Shown here one piece after another: positions 51,326 to 59,892 of a stretch of DNA of 64,000 nucleotides. The DNA is from Vibrio sp. HDW18 (lineage in GTDB: Bacteria > Pseudomonadota > Gammaproteobacteria > Enterobacterales > Vibrionaceae): contig NZ_CP049913.1 in assembly GCF_011306175.1 (NCBI RefSeq), positions 1,054,001 through 1,118,000 on the forward strand, written 5' to 3'. A program made the translations under genes and the position numbers. Within the stretch, counting starts at the first letter, position 1; each line of letters begins with the position of its first letter. The notes beneath the pieces are model-generated. The model had not been told where the DNA came from. It did no database searches and saw nothing but the letters and a program-made list of their open reading frames with translations.

Positions 51326-51562
51326 ATGAAACTCTTAGTTCGCAACCTTGCTCGCAGCACAACAGAGCACGAAATTCGTAAACTGTTCTCAGAACATGGC
51401 TCAGTCGCAGAATGCACGCTGGTGTTAGATCAAGAAACCGGTTTATCAAAAGGCTTTGCTTTCGTGGAAATGCCGGAAGCTGCCGAAGCCAAAGCGGCGA
51501 TTGCGGCGCTGAACCAAACCAACGTGGCAAAAAGTAAGATCCGCGTCAAAGCCGCGCAATAA
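51326..51562 (+). CDS. RRM-type RNA-binding protein
   Basis: A 78-residue single RNA-recognition-motif protein of the bacterial Rbp type. RNP2 is MKLLVRNLAR at the N-terminus and RNP1 is SKGFAFVEMP near residue 47. Start ATG at 51326 gives the standard KLLVRNL beginning; a frame open from 51284 would add 14 residues. Such proteins are often cold-induced and of unknown target. An intrinsic terminator follows. It sits between hepT-mntA and a DUF1456 gene and is not part of a toxin-antitoxin pair. Confidence 0.9.
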   Translation: MKLLVRNLARSTTEHEIRKLFSEHGSVAECTLVLDQETGLSKGFAFVEMPEAAEAKAAIAALNQTNVAKSKIRVKAAQ

Positions 51563-51570
51563 GATGAATG

Positions 51571-51600
51571 CAAAAACCAGCTGAAAAAGCTGGTTTTTTA
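51571..51600 (+). terminator. Intrinsic terminator after the RRM gene
   Basis: AAAAACCAGCT and AGCTGGTTTTTT form a strong stem around GAAAA, followed by TTATTG. Confidence 0.9.
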
Positions 51601-51692
51601 TTGCCGAAAAACCACATCACACCCAGTGAAAAGCCATGGGAAGGTAGGATGCCAATAGCGCCAAACATTCATTTTGACGCCATTGTCTCTGG

Positions 51693-52202
51693 TTATAGCG
51701 CGGACTCGTCACTCGTTGGACGAAACTGATGCTGTAGACCAAGCAAGAAGTTGCGCAAGATTTGGTCTTTGCACTCTCGATAATGCTTATTGTCCGGCTT
51801 ACGGAAAAATGCACTCAGCTCATGCTTGCTTAAACGAAAATCGACCCGTTGCAGAATTTCAATAATCTCTTCCGCTTTCAAGTTCAAGGCAATGCGCAAC
51901 TTTTGAAACACCATATTATGGGTAAGTGGCTGCTCTGGCTTAGACTCTTCTAACTTAGACTCTTCTAACTTAGGCTGTTCACCCTCGCGCTTACCACGTT
52001 TAAAAGTGATAAAACCATTGAGAAAGGCGGCAAGCTCGACATCGCTCATTTTCACAAACGATTGATCCTCTTCTTTTGTCAGCCAGCTCGTGATTTGTTG
52101 ATTGGTCACAGCAAAATCGGCTAAAGAGAAAATCTCAGCCATTAGCTCATCTTTCAAATCAAAGGTGTAACGTACACGGCGCAAAATATCATTATTGGTC
52201 AA
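51693..52202 (-). CDS. DUF1456 protein (YehS-like)
   Basis: A 169-residue cytoplasmic protein with two copies of the DUF1456 unit: MTNNDILRRVRYTFDLKDEL (about 1-70) and THNMVFQKLRIALNLKAEEI (about 94-160). The units are joined by a linker that contains a short tandem repeat, KLEESKLEESKPEQ. The function is unknown. Each unit ends in a conserved pattern (DVELAAFLNGFITFKRGKRE and DQILRNFLLGLQHQFR). The linker repeat is also a 15-bp DNA repeat (about 51940-51975), so its length may vary between strains. Confidence 0.87.
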   Translation of the reverse strand: MTNNDILRRVRYTFDLKDELMAEIFSLADFAVTNQQITSWLTKEEDQSFVKMSDVELAAFLNGFITFKRGKREGEQPKLEESKLEESKPEQPLTHNMVFQKLRIALNLKAEEIIEILQRVDFRLSKHELSAFFRKPDNKHYRECKDQILRNFLLGLQHQFRPTSDESAL

Positions 52203-52476
52203 AATAGTTCCTAGTGTTAGGTAAACCCAGCTCTATCAACTTGATTACTGGAAGGCACGGATTTTATCAGATTTGCGCTCTATTCCCTACCGATAGTGCC
52301 GGCAATGTCAGCGCGTCATAAACCCTTTTTTCATCAAGATATTAAGTCACTCATTCAAAATGGGAACAAATGACATCCATTACATATCAGCCAATTGACT
52401 AAAATTTTTTAAAGTTGACCAAAAAGACCAATTGAGCCATCATCAACAGACCATATGAACCGAAAGGATCACTGTT

Positions 52477-52929
52477 ATGGCTAATTCTACACTCAAAAGC
52501 TTTAAACCGAAGCCATCTTACCAACCTAACTTTTGGTATACACTTGGTATTGAGGATAAAGACACATCGAAGAATACCGCGATACACCAAGGCTTTAAAC
52601 CGATTGTCTATCGCAATATTGTTGAGAAAGCCAAATTATCTCAGCATGAGTTTCATAACGTCACTCTTATTCCAATTAGTACCATAAAGCGCAGACTTAA
52701 AAATGAAGAGCGATTCAGCACTCAAGAAAGTGATGTCATGTATCGCCTTGCCATGCTGATCAAACTTGCCACTGATCTTTTTGGTAATGAACAGCGCGCA
52801 TTAGAATGGATGCGTGAGAATGTCTATGGTCTTAACGGAAAGCGTCCACTAGATATGATTGCAACAACTGTCGACTTCGAAACCGTGAAAGATCTCATCG
52901 GTCGTATTGAGCATGGAGTCTTCTCTTAA
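52477..52929 (+). CDS. MbcA/ParS/Xre-type antitoxin
   Basis: A 150-residue antitoxin that pairs with RES-domain toxins. The N-terminal HTH-like part is around IVYRNIVEKAKLSQHEFHNV, and the C-terminal DUF2384/MbcA domain contains ESDVMYRLAMLIKLATDLFG then ERALEWMRENVYGLNGKRP and ends VKDLIGRIEHGVFS. It overlaps the RES gene by 1 base (TAATG). The region from here to about 55.9 kb is visibly more AT-rich than the pilus and glycan loci. No VCR was found on its 5' side (52203-52476). Confidence 0.88.
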   Translation: MANSTLKSFKPKPSYQPNFWYTLGIEDKDTSKNTAIHQGFKPIVYRNIVEKAKLSQHEFHNVTLIPISTIKRRLKNEERFSTQESDVMYRLAMLIKLATDLFGNEQRALEWMRENVYGLNGKRPLDMIATTVDFETVKDLIGRIEHGVFS

Positions 52930-53399
52930 TGAAGATGTACAGGCTCACTCAGAAGAAATTTGCAGACACTCCTTTTAATCCCATGGGAGCAAAGCTATTC
53001 GGTGGACGCTGGAATTCAAAAGGAACTGAAGCGCTTTATTTTGCCGAATCAGAATCGTTGTGTGTTCTTGAAGTATTTGTTCACATAAGCAACGACCCGG
53101 AACTCATTCATAAATATGACCTATATCGAATTGATATGCCTGATGAGCTTATTGTGCAACTAGAAAATGAGGATCTACCAAACAACTGGAGGTCAATACC
53201 CGCTAGTGAACAAACCCAAGAGATTGGAGATCAGTTTTTAAAAGTAGAGGATCCTGAATTTGCAGCACTTCAAGTCCCATCAACGATCTCCCCAAGAGAC
53301 CGAAACTATGTCGTAAATCCCAATCATCCACTCATACCAGAGATATTTCACAAAGCCGAGAAACTGGATTTCAGCTTTGATCAACGGATCTTCAAGTAG
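52929..53399 (+). CDS. RES-domain toxin (NAD+ phosphorylase family)
   Basis: A 156-residue RES toxin; members deplete NAD+ by phosphorolysis or ADP-ribosylate targets. The family name motif is here in variant form: conserved Arg in MKMYRLTQKKF, GGRWNSKGTEALYFAESESL with the conserved Arg and Tyr, and the Glu in VLEVFVHI. A later Ser/Asn region is VPSTISPRDRNYVVNPNHP. All are intact. Immediately after its stop begins a VCR attC site, so this pair lies at the cassette boundary. Confidence 0.88.
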   Translation: MKMYRLTQKKFADTPFNPMGAKLFGGRWNSKGTEALYFAESESLCVLEVFVHISNDPELIHKYDLYRIDMPDELIVQLENEDLPNNWRSIPASEQTQEIGDQFLKVEDPEFAALQVPSTISPRDRNYVVNPNHPLIPEIFHKAEKLDFSFDQRIFK

Positions 53400-53408
53400 A
53401 AGATTTGA

Positions 53409-53533
53409 GCTCTAACGCCCGCCTAAGGTCTGGCAACGCTACCACAGCTCTCAATGACTACACCGTACACACTGAAGCCAATTCAAACCAAACCGCCGAG
53501 CGTTGCGAATCCGTCTTGAAGCGTTTGTTATAC
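53409..53533. repeat. VCR-type attC recombination site
   Basis: TCTAACGCCCGCCTAAGGTC is the V. cholerae repeat left end. About 100 bases later the right end AGCGTTGCGAATCCGTCTTG then AAGCGTTTGTTATACG follows. The two ends are mostly complementary (GGCAACGCT / AGCGTTGC; TAAC / GTTA), giving the folded attC structure bound by integron integrase. It lies between the RES stop and the ccdA start, well away from any intI. Confidence 0.85.
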
Positions 53534-53587
53534 GCCACCTTTACCACTATAATCAATGCGCATTTAAAATACGCACAGAATGACCTC

Positions 53588-53833
53588 ATGAGAAATACGT
53601 TTAGTACACAAGCACCAAAAAAGGCTACAAATCTTAGCTTAAACAGTGAGTTACTTGCCGAAGCTAAACGCCTTAATATCAATCTATCCGCTACGATGGA
53701 AAAAGCCTTAGAAAAAGAAGTTTCCTCTAGATTGAAAGCTGAATGGCTAGAAAAAAATGCTGAAGCCATTGAAGCCTATAATGAACTTACTGAGAAACAT
53801 GGCCTTTTCTCTGATTCATACCGAGTATTCTGA
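53588..53833 (+). CDS. ccdA: CcdA-type antitoxin
   Basis: An 81-residue antitoxin with an N-terminal ribbon-helix-helix (KATNLSLNSELLAEAKRLNI then NLSATMEKALEK) and a C-terminal tail that binds CcdB (EKNAEAIEAYNELTEKHGLF then SDSYRVF). The ATG at 53588 follows the VCR by 55 bases. The frame open further upstream, from about 53405, would run through the attC site and is rejected. Its TGA shares the A with the ccdB ATG. Confidence 0.93.
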   Translation: MRNTFSTQAPKKATNLSLNSELLAEAKRLNINLSATMEKALEKEVSSRLKAEWLEKNAEAIEAYNELTEKHGLFSDSYRVF

Positions 53834-54150
53834 TGTCTCAATTTACCCTTTACGAAAATCTCGACAAAAGTACGTCTACCGCTTATCCCTATTTTGTTGA
53901 CGTACAAAGTGAGCTGCTCCGTTCGCTAAATACTCGATTGGTGATCCCACTTACACCACTTGATTTACTAGAAAAGAAAGCACCAAGCCATTTGTGTCCA
54001 ACGATCCATATTGAACAAGGCGACTTTGTCATTCTTACTCAACAGATGGCAAGTGTACCAACTAAAATCTTAGTTGAGCCCGTCGCAGACTTAAGTACTT
54101 TCAGAGATGAGATTATCGCTGCTATCGACTTTTTGATCACTGGCATATAA
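53833..54150 (+). CDS. ccdB: CcdB-type gyrase-poisoning toxin
   Basis: A 105-residue toxin that traps DNA gyrase on DNA. The protein starts MSQFTLYENLDKSTSTAYPY and has VDVQSELLRSLNTRLVIPLT and TPTIHIEQ-like text (SHLCPTIHIEQGDFVILTQQ); the C-terminus EIIAAIDFLITGI matches the CcdB end, where the gyrase-poisoning residues lie (usually Trp-Gly-Ile; here ITGI). The Trp is missing, which is seen in several Vibrio CcdB proteins. Its stop overlaps the start of a second VCR-like half site. The pair looks intact. Confidence 0.92.
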   Translation: MSQFTLYENLDKSTSTAYPYFVDVQSELLRSLNTRLVIPLTPLDLLEKKAPSHLCPTIHIEQGDFVILTQQMASVPTKILVEPVADLSTFRDEIIAAIDFLITGI

Positions 54151-54230
54151 CACCCACCTAAGGTCTGGCGTAACTATTCACCCGCGAGCTATTGACGTCG
54201 GATTATGCGTAAGCGGTAAGTAAACCAGTG
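54146..54230. repeat. Second VCR-like half site after ccdB
   Basis: ATAACACCCACCTAAGGTCT then GGCGTAAC matches the VCR left end at 12 or more central positions (TAACnCCCnCCTAAGGTCTGG), starting at the ccdB stop codon as in integron cassettes. No convincing right end follows (GCGTAAGCGGTAAG is a poor match), so the site appears truncated or degenerate. With the upstream VCR it brackets ccdAB as one cassette. Confidence 0.65.
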
Positions 54231-54418
54231 ACGCTTTATTCGTAATCGTTCACCAGTAGGTTATTGATTTTTCTACAGGCCAAGAACATAGTTTATCTAC
54301 AATTGTGCATCAAAATATTTTTTGATATGTAAAAACAAATCAAATTTGAGTTTGTGATATTGAGATGATGTGCTTTAGTATATAATCAGCATTAAGCGAT
54401 ACATTAAGGCGCATCGAA

Positions 54419-54730
54419 ATGAGCTATGTAACAGAGCAGATACTAAAAAGTCTTCGAGAAGCTAGGGTACGTAAAGGTTTTAGTCAAAGAGAGCTGAGCG
54501 CGCGTTCGGGTGTGCCGCAAAGCCATATTTCGAAAATCGAGTCTGGCGGCGTTGATTTAAGAATCTCCAGTTTGATTGCACTTACCCGTGTACTCGAACT
54601 AGAGTTATTTGTCGTACCAAAAAAATCTGTACCTGCCATTAAGTCGATCATTAGAAGCAGTCAAGGGAACATCGACGAAGGTGAGACAATGTCGCCTGCA
54701 TATCAGTTAGAGGAAGACGACGATGACTAA
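54419..54730 (+). CDS. HipB-like XRE antitoxin
   Basis: A 103-residue DNA-binding protein. Helix-turn-helix at about residues 12-65: LREARVRKGFSQRELSARSG then VPQSHISKIESGGVDLRISS. The C-terminal tail is acidic (GETMSPAYQLEEDDDD). It overlaps the HipA-like gene by 8 bases, and would bind it and repress the pair. AT-rich flanks (54231-54418) contain the promoter but no clear palindrome was identified. Confidence 0.88.
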   Translation: MSYVTEQILKSLREARVRKGFSQRELSARSGVPQSHISKIESGGVDLRISSLIALTRVLELELFVVPKKSVPAIKSIIRSSQGNIDEGETMSPAYQLEEDDDD

Positions 54731-55937
54731 TCATGTTTCTACGCTCAACGTGTTGCTCTACGGTGAGCCCATCGCAACGATTACCAACGTGGGCAGTGAC
54801 AGAACGCTTTTTGCTTTTATGGATTCGTACATTTATGACCAATCACGGCCTGTGTTAGGGCTTGGTTTTAAAGATTCGCTAGGTGGTTTGCTAACGAACT
54901 TCAAACCGACCCAAACCCAGTTAACGCCGTTTTTCTCTAACCTTTTGCCAGAAGACACCATGCGAAATTACCTGGCAGAGCGTGCCGGTGTTAATCCAGC
55001 GCGGGAGTTTTTTCTATTGTGGGTATTAGGACAGGATTTAGCAGGCGCGATCACCGTTGAGCCAGCGGAGGGTGAAGCCTTACCACCTAATGTGTATCAA
55101 GAAATAGAAGATGAAACGAAAACTGATGGGCCAATGCGTTTTTCATTGGCAGGAGTGCAGCTGAAGTTTTCTGCCGTACAACAGGCAAACGGCGGTTTGA
55201 CGGTCCCAGCAACAGGTAAAGGTGGCTCCTGGATTGTGAAATTGCCATCGTCTCGATTTGAAGCTGTGCCAGAAAATGAATATTCGATGATGGAACTGGC
55301 TCGAATGTTGGGAATGGATGTGCCAGAAACGCAGTTACTCCCTATTAGTCAGATTGCTAATATCCCAGATGGCATTGGCAAATATGGTGACAGTGCGTTT
55401 GTGATCCAGCGCTTTGATCGTATTGATGGCCAAGCGATACATATTGAGGACTTTGCACAAGTGTTTGGCGTCTATCCTCAAGATAAATACAAAAAAGCCA
55501 GTATGCGCAATATTGCTCAGGTTATCGGCATCGAAGGTCAAGACGAAGACATTGCAGAATTTACGCGCAGATTGGTGTTCAATACCCTCATTGGCAATGC
55601 CGATATGCATTTGAAAAATTGGTCTGTAATTTACAAAGACAAGCGCACCGCATCGATTGCGCCGGCTTATGACTTTGTCTCAACCATTCCTTATATCCCC
55701 GATGATAGTGCGTCTCTGAAGGTGAGTCGCAGCAAGAAATTCAGTGATTTCACTCTGGATGAGCTGTCACACTTGGCGGCTAAAGCCATGTTGCCAGAAA
55801 AATTGGTGTTAGATACCGCCAAGCAAACCGTTGCAGGCTTCTACGAAATTTGGGCGAAAGAAAAAGCGCATTTACCGCTTACCAAGTCGATGATTGAAGC
55901 AATTGAAACACACTTACGAAGTATACCGCTACGTTAA
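54723..55937 (+). CDS. HipA-like Ser/Thr kinase toxin
   Basis: A 404-residue kinase toxin; HipA phosphorylates Glu-tRNA synthetase and causes persistence. The N-terminal subdomain (about 1-110) has FFSNLLPEDTMRNYLAERAG, followed by MRFSLAGVQLKFSAVQ with the nucleotide-binding loop and KGGSWIVKLPS with the ATP Lys. The catalytic loop is NTLIGNADMHLKNWSVIY (Asp and Asn), and the metal-binding Asp is in APAYDFVSTIPY. All are present, so the kinase is probably active. A terminator lies about 70 bases after the stop, shared with the glycan locus. Confidence 0.9.
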   Translation: MTNHVSTLNVLLYGEPIATITNVGSDRTLFAFMDSYIYDQSRPVLGLGFKDSLGGLLTNFKPTQTQLTPFFSNLLPEDTMRNYLAERAGVNPAREFFLLWVLGQDLAGAITVEPAEGEALPPNVYQEIEDETKTDGPMRFSLAGVQLKFSAVQQANGGLTVPATGKGGSWIVKLPSSRFEAVPENEYSMMELARMLGMDVPETQLLPISQIANIPDGIGKYGDSAFVIQRFDRIDGQAIHIEDFAQVFGVYPQDKYKKASMRNIAQVIGIEGQDEDIAEFTRRLVFNTLIGNADMHLKNWSVIYKDKRTASIAPAYDFVSTIPYIPDDSASLKVSRSKKFSDFTLDELSHLAAKAMLPEKLVLDTAKQTVAGFYEIWAKEKAHLPLTKSMIEAIETHLRSIPLR

Positions 55938-56008
55938 AATGAGAACCGAGGCGTACAAAAATGCAGAGGCGTCGTCAGTCATATTGGTTTGAAAGTAGAA
56001 TTTTTTCA

Positions 56009-56037
56009 AAAAAAACCGCGGTCAGCCGCGGTTTTTC
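56009..56037. terminator. Bidirectional terminator between hipA and the glycan locus
   Basis: AAAAAAACCGCGGTCAGCCGCGGTTTTT has a 7-bp GC stem with A-run before and T-run after. It can stop the hipBA transcript and the minus-strand glycan operon. Confidence 0.9.
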
Positions 56038-56062
56038 GGTTCACTCATCATGATCGGCAAGC

Positions 56063-58021
56063 CTAATGCACCTGCGCCTTGGCGCATAAAGGCGGGTTGG
56101 CCTTGGCTAACGGCGCGCTTTGGCAGCGCTGCCACACCAGATCGCCAATCCCATCGGTTGGGTTAAAATCGGTCGGCGCTTCAAGCAATAGCTCACGGAT
56201 ACGCTCATGGTTAAATGCATGACACGCTTTGTCTAGCTCGTTGAGATGCTGTTCAAATTCCGCTAAAGGTAAATAACGTTCATTGGCTGTCATGATTCGC
56301 TCATGAGCCGTTTTTTGAACATTATCGCCAATCAGCAGTTCTTCATAGAGCTTCTCACCTGGCCTTAACCCTGTGAACTCAATAGCAATATCCCCATAAG
56401 GATGCTGCTCATCTTTCACTTCTAGCCCAGAAAGCTGAATAAGGTTAACCGCGAGGTCAGTGATGAGTACCGGCTCACCCATATCCAGCACAAACACATC
56501 CCCACCTTTACCCATAGCTCCGGCTTGAATCACCAGTTGCGCCGCTTCAGGGATGGTCATGAAATAACGAATAATGTCTGGGTGCGTCACCGTAATTGGG
56601 CCGCCTGCCTCAATTTGACGTTTAAACAGCGGAACCACAGAACCCGATGAGCCCAAAACATTACCAAAACGCACCATACAAAAGCGGGTCCCTTTGGCTT
56701 TACGGTTTTCTTGTTCCGCAAGCGCTTGCAAACCCAGTTCGGCCATACGCTTGGTGGTTCCCATGACATTGGTCGGGCGCACCGCTTTATCAGTGGAGAT
56801 CAGAACAAACGATTCAACACCTGCTTCAATGGCCGCCTGCGCAGCGTAGTAAGTGCCAAAAACGTTATTGCGTACCCCTTCAACGACATTGTACTCAACA
56901 AGAGGTACATGTTTATAAGCCGCAGCATGATACACAGTTTGCACCTTGAAGCTTTTCATCGTTACCACAAGGCGATTGATTCTCTGTACTGACCCCAGTA
57001 GCGGGATAATTTCAACGTGCAGACCCTCGGCTTCCATCAGTTGTTTGAGCTCTCTATCGATTTGGTATAGCCCAAACTCAGAAAGCTCAAACAGCACCAG
57101 TGCTTTAGGTTTTTGCCGCACAATCTGACGACAGAGCTCGGAGCCGATAGAACCGCCTGCCCCTGTCACCATGACGACCTTACCTAAGATATTCGATTCC
57201 ATTAAACATTGCTGAGGAGTCACCGAATCGCGCCCCAGTAAGTCTTCAATCGCTACATCTTTCAGTTGATCGATGGAGGCTTTGCCTTCAACGATATCCT
57301 TCATATCAGGAACAGTTAGCACCTCAGCTGACAGATTGATTAATGATTCGAGAATTTTCTTTCTACGGGCTCGTGAAGCACTCGGTACTGCAAGTAGCAC
57401 TTGGGTAACATCGTATTTATCAACCAAGTACGCAGCACGACTAACATCATGTACCTGCATACCCATAATCACTGTGTTCTCAAGGGTTTTATCATTATCA
57501 ATAAACCCAGCCACCTTGTAGCTTTCTGAGTTACGCAAAGCTATCGCTAGTTGACGACCAGCAGAGCCCGCACCATAAATCAGCACCACTTTACGACCTT
57601 TGCCATTGAGCCCAGAAACCAATACACGCACAATCAAACGCGATCCACCACATAACAGGCACAAAAAAGTACCGTAGATGATAGGTAAAGATCGCGGCAC
57701 TGGCGCATCAAAGTAGAAAGCGGCAATAGCGACAGATGCTGTAGAGATTAGGGTGCCAACACTCACCACAGCAAGAGCATGGAAAGTGAGGTAGCGTAGG
57801 ATAGCTCGGTACAACCCAAGTCGAGTAAAACTTAGAATTGTAACAACGATAACCGTTGCAAGAAGATAAGGTATCGAGTCTGAGTGAATAATCTCAACAT
57901 TCCCAACTCGGACCCAGTAAGCACTGTAAAATGAAAAAATGATAAAAAACGCATCCACCAAAACGCTGATGATGCGCTTATTTACACGCGAAAGATTCCA
58001 GATGAAGTTTAGCCTAGCCAT
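56063..58021 (-). CDS. PglF-like UDP-GlcNAc 4,6-dehydratase (membrane-bound, WbpM/FlaA1-type)
   Basis: A 652-residue nucleotide-sugar dehydratase with four N-terminal membrane helices (about 15-130) and a CoA-binding-like domain (about 140-260). The SDR domain (about 275-570) has the Rossmann GAGGSIGSELCRQIV and the catalytic region LISTDKAVRPTNVMGTTKRM. In this family the usual Tyr is replaced by Met and the TDK is retained; that holds here. It begins bacillosamine-type UDP-sugar synthesis from UDP-GlcNAc. Family-specific motif FLMVRFGNVLGS (as RFCMVRFGNVLGSSGSVVPL) is present. The matched aminotransferase, acetyltransferase and glycosyl-1-phosphate transferase genes follow upstream on the same strand. 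Confidence 0.88.
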   Translation of the reverse strand: MARLNFIWNLSRVNKRIISVLVDAFFIIFSFYSAYWVRVGNVEIIHSDSIPYLLATVIVVTILSFTRLGLYRAILRYLTFHALAVVSVGTLISTASVAIAAFYFDAPVPRSLPIIYGTFLCLLCGGSRLIVRVLVSGLNGKGRKVVLIYGAGSAGRQLAIALRNSESYKVAGFIDNDKTLENTVIMGMQVHDVSRAAYLVDKYDVTQVLLAVPSASRARRKKILESLINLSAEVLTVPDMKDIVEGKASIDQLKDVAIEDLLGRDSVTPQQCLMESNILGKVVMVTGAGGSIGSELCRQIVRQKPKALVLFELSEFGLYQIDRELKQLMEAEGLHVEIIPLLGSVQRINRLVVTMKSFKVQTVYHAAAYKHVPLVEYNVVEGVRNNVFGTYYAAQAAIEAGVESFVLISTDKAVRPTNVMGTTKRMAELGLQALAEQENRKAKGTRFCMVRFGNVLGSSGSVVPLFKRQIEAGGPITVTHPDIIRYFMTIPEAAQLVIQAGAMGKGGDVFVLDMGEPVLITDLAVNLIQLSGLEVKDEQHPYGDIAIEFTGLRPGEKLYEELLIGDNVQKTAHERIMTANERYLPLAEFEQHLNELDKACHAFNHERIRELLLEAPTDFNPTDGIGDLVWQRCQSAPLAKANPPLCAKAQVH

Positions 58022-58051
58022 GTATTAGCCTTTGAATATTTCATTATTATT

Positions 58052-59227
58052 TTATCTCATTGCTTCGGTTAAAACGCTCCTAATAACATCACAACTTTTC
58101 TCTATTTCTTGGGTAGTCAAAGTAGGATGGACTAAAAACATAAGGCTAGTTTCCCCCAAAATAACCGCATTATTAAGTCGTTGAGCTGGACGCCAAGATG
58201 TATTGTCAAACGCCTTCTCTAAATAAATCTCAGAGCAACTACCTTGATAAGCAGGAACACCTAACATATTAATTTTTTCGATAATACGGTCACGGCTCCA
58301 GTCTGCTTTCAGATGCTCAGGATTAATGAACATGTAATGTTTGTATTCAGCATGCTCAATGTAGTCTGGTACTTGAACACACCGTACGACAGCTAAATAA
58401 GATACAGCTTGGTCAAGCTTCTTACCATTACATTGACGCTTTGCTGTCCACTCAGCCATACGCCGGAGCTGAATTCTGCCCAATACTCCTTGGATCTCAG
58501 TCATACGCCAGTTAGTACCAAAGCTTTCATGTAACCAGCGAAAGCCCGGCGGGTGCTGACGGTTGTATACAGCATCATAGCTTTTACCATGATCTTTGTA
58601 GGACCACATCAGCGACCAAAGCGCATGGTCATTTGTCGTCACCATGCCGCCTTCACCACCAGTAGTCATAATTTTATCTTGGCAGAAGGACCAAGCACCA
58701 ATATGCCCAATGGTGCCGACACTGCGGCCTTTGTATCTCGCACCATGTGCTTGGGCGCAATCTTCAATCACATAAAAACCGCGCTCAGCGGCGAGCGCCA
58801 TAATCGCATCCATTTCCGCAGGCATACCAGCTAAATGAACCACAATTACTGCTTTGGTTTTTTCAGTGACTACGGCCGCAATGGTTTCAGCAGTGATATT
58901 TTGGCTGTTGAGATCAACATCAGCAAACACAGGATTGGCACCAGCAGTGACAATCGCAGAAGCAGAGGCCAAAAAAGTGCGCGAGGTGGTGATCACTTCA
59001 TCGCCCACACCAACACCCAACGCTTTTAAGGCTACATCAAGCGCTAAGGTGCCGTTACCCAAAGCAATAGCGTATTCACAACCTGCCCATGTCGCGAATT
59101 CATTTTCAAACTCACGGCACTCGTTACCCGTCCAATAATTGACTTTGTTAGAAAGCAGCACGTTACTTACTGCATCAGCCTCTTCTTGAGTGAAACTCGG
59201 CCAAGGAGAAAAAGGGGTATTTAACAC
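58052..59227 (-). CDS. DegT/DnrJ-family sugar aminotransferase (PglE-like)
   Basis: A PLP-dependent 391-residue enzyme expected to aminate the C4 of the UDP-4-keto-sugar produced by the dehydratase. The PLP Lys is in WSFCQDKIMTTGGEGGMVTT, and the phosphate-binding EFATWAGCEYAIALGNGTLA is near residue 45. VIEDCAQAHGARYKGRSVGT has the conserved Asp. It lies 3 bases from the acetyltransferase gene upstream. It could also act on other keto-sugars, but the neighbours suggest bacillosamine. Confidence 0.9.
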   Translation of the reverse strand: MLNTPFSPWPSFTQEEADAVSNVLLSNKVNYWTGNECREFENEFATWAGCEYAIALGNGTLALDVALKALGVGVGDEVITTSRTFLASASAIVTAGANPVFADVDLNSQNITAETIAAVVTEKTKAVIVVHLAGMPAEMDAIMALAAERGFYVIEDCAQAHGARYKGRSVGTIGHIGAWSFCQDKIMTTGGEGGMVTTNDHALWSLMWSYKDHGKSYDAVYNRQHPPGFRWLHESFGTNWRMTEIQGVLGRIQLRRMAEWTAKRQCNGKKLDQAVSYLAVVRCVQVPDYIEHAEYKHYMFINPEHLKADWSRDRIIEKINMLGVPAYQGSCSEIYLEKAFDNTSWRPAQRLNNAVILGETSLMFLVHPTLTTQEIEKSCDVIRSVLTEAMR

Positions 59228-59229
59228 AG

Positions 59230-59892
59230 TTATAATTCCTTAGGGCAAATAGGTTTTGCAGGGACACCTACCACCATCTGATTCGCTAATACATCGTTTA
59301 TCACTGTTGCTCCTGCTGCAACAACAGCATTTGAACCAATTTTGATTAATTGCTTAATCTGACAACCAATTCCCAGCCAACTAGCTTGTGCGACTTCTAC
59401 ACCGCCGGCAAGGTGTACACCAGGGCTCAGATGCACTCCATCCTCAATGACACAATCGTGATCTACCGTAGCGGCAGTATTAATAATGCAGGCCTGCCCG
59501 ATACGGCTAAACGGGTTAATCACCGCACCAGCCATCACTACCGTACCATTTTCCACATTGGCATATCGACTAACTATGGCTGAGGGATGAACCAAAGGCA
59601 GACAGCTAGCTCCAGACGCAACTAGTTGATTGTACTTCTCTAAGCGAGTTGCGTTATTGCCTATAGCAACAACAACATTAGCATAATTCCGCGCTTGCTT
59701 GAGTAAGGTTTCACTATTGCCTGACACCTGCCAAAGCTCTACTCGTCCTAGACTTGGCCAGCGGTCATCATAAAAATGGATATCAGAATAGCCATTGAGC
59801 TCAGCCATTTCAGCAATCACCTTGCCATGCCCGCTGGCACCGAGAATTGCACAAGAACCTAACGAGTTTTTACTCACAGGCTTAACGTTCAT
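59230..59892 (-). CDS. NeuD/PglD-like sugar O- or N-acetyltransferase
   Basis: A 220-residue enzyme with a Rossmann-like N-terminal domain (CAILGASGHGKVIAEMAELN) and a left-handed beta-helix of hexapeptide repeats (about 100-200). The catalytic His-Glu environment is visible in NTAATVDHDCVIEDGVHLSP. In the Pgl set this enzyme N-acetylates the 4-amino sugar to give UDP-N,N'-diacetylbacillosamine. It overlaps the sugar-transferase gene by 11 bases. Confidence 0.88.
   Translation of the reverse strand: MNVKPVSKNSLGSCAILGASGHGKVIAEMAELNGYSDIHFYDDRWPSLGRVELWQVSGNSETLLKQARNYANVVVAIGNNATRLEKYNQLVASGASCLPLVHPSAIVSRYANVENGTVVMAGAVINPFSRIGQACIINTAATVDHDCVIEDGVHLSPGVHLAGGVEVAQASWLGIGCQIKQLIKIGSNAVVAAGATVINDVLANQMVVGVPAKPICPKEL

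Noticed and set aside
53405-53587. Upstream extension of the ccdA frame by about 60 codons
   Set aside because: The extension runs through the VCR attC site; the ATG at 53588 gives the normal CcdA length.
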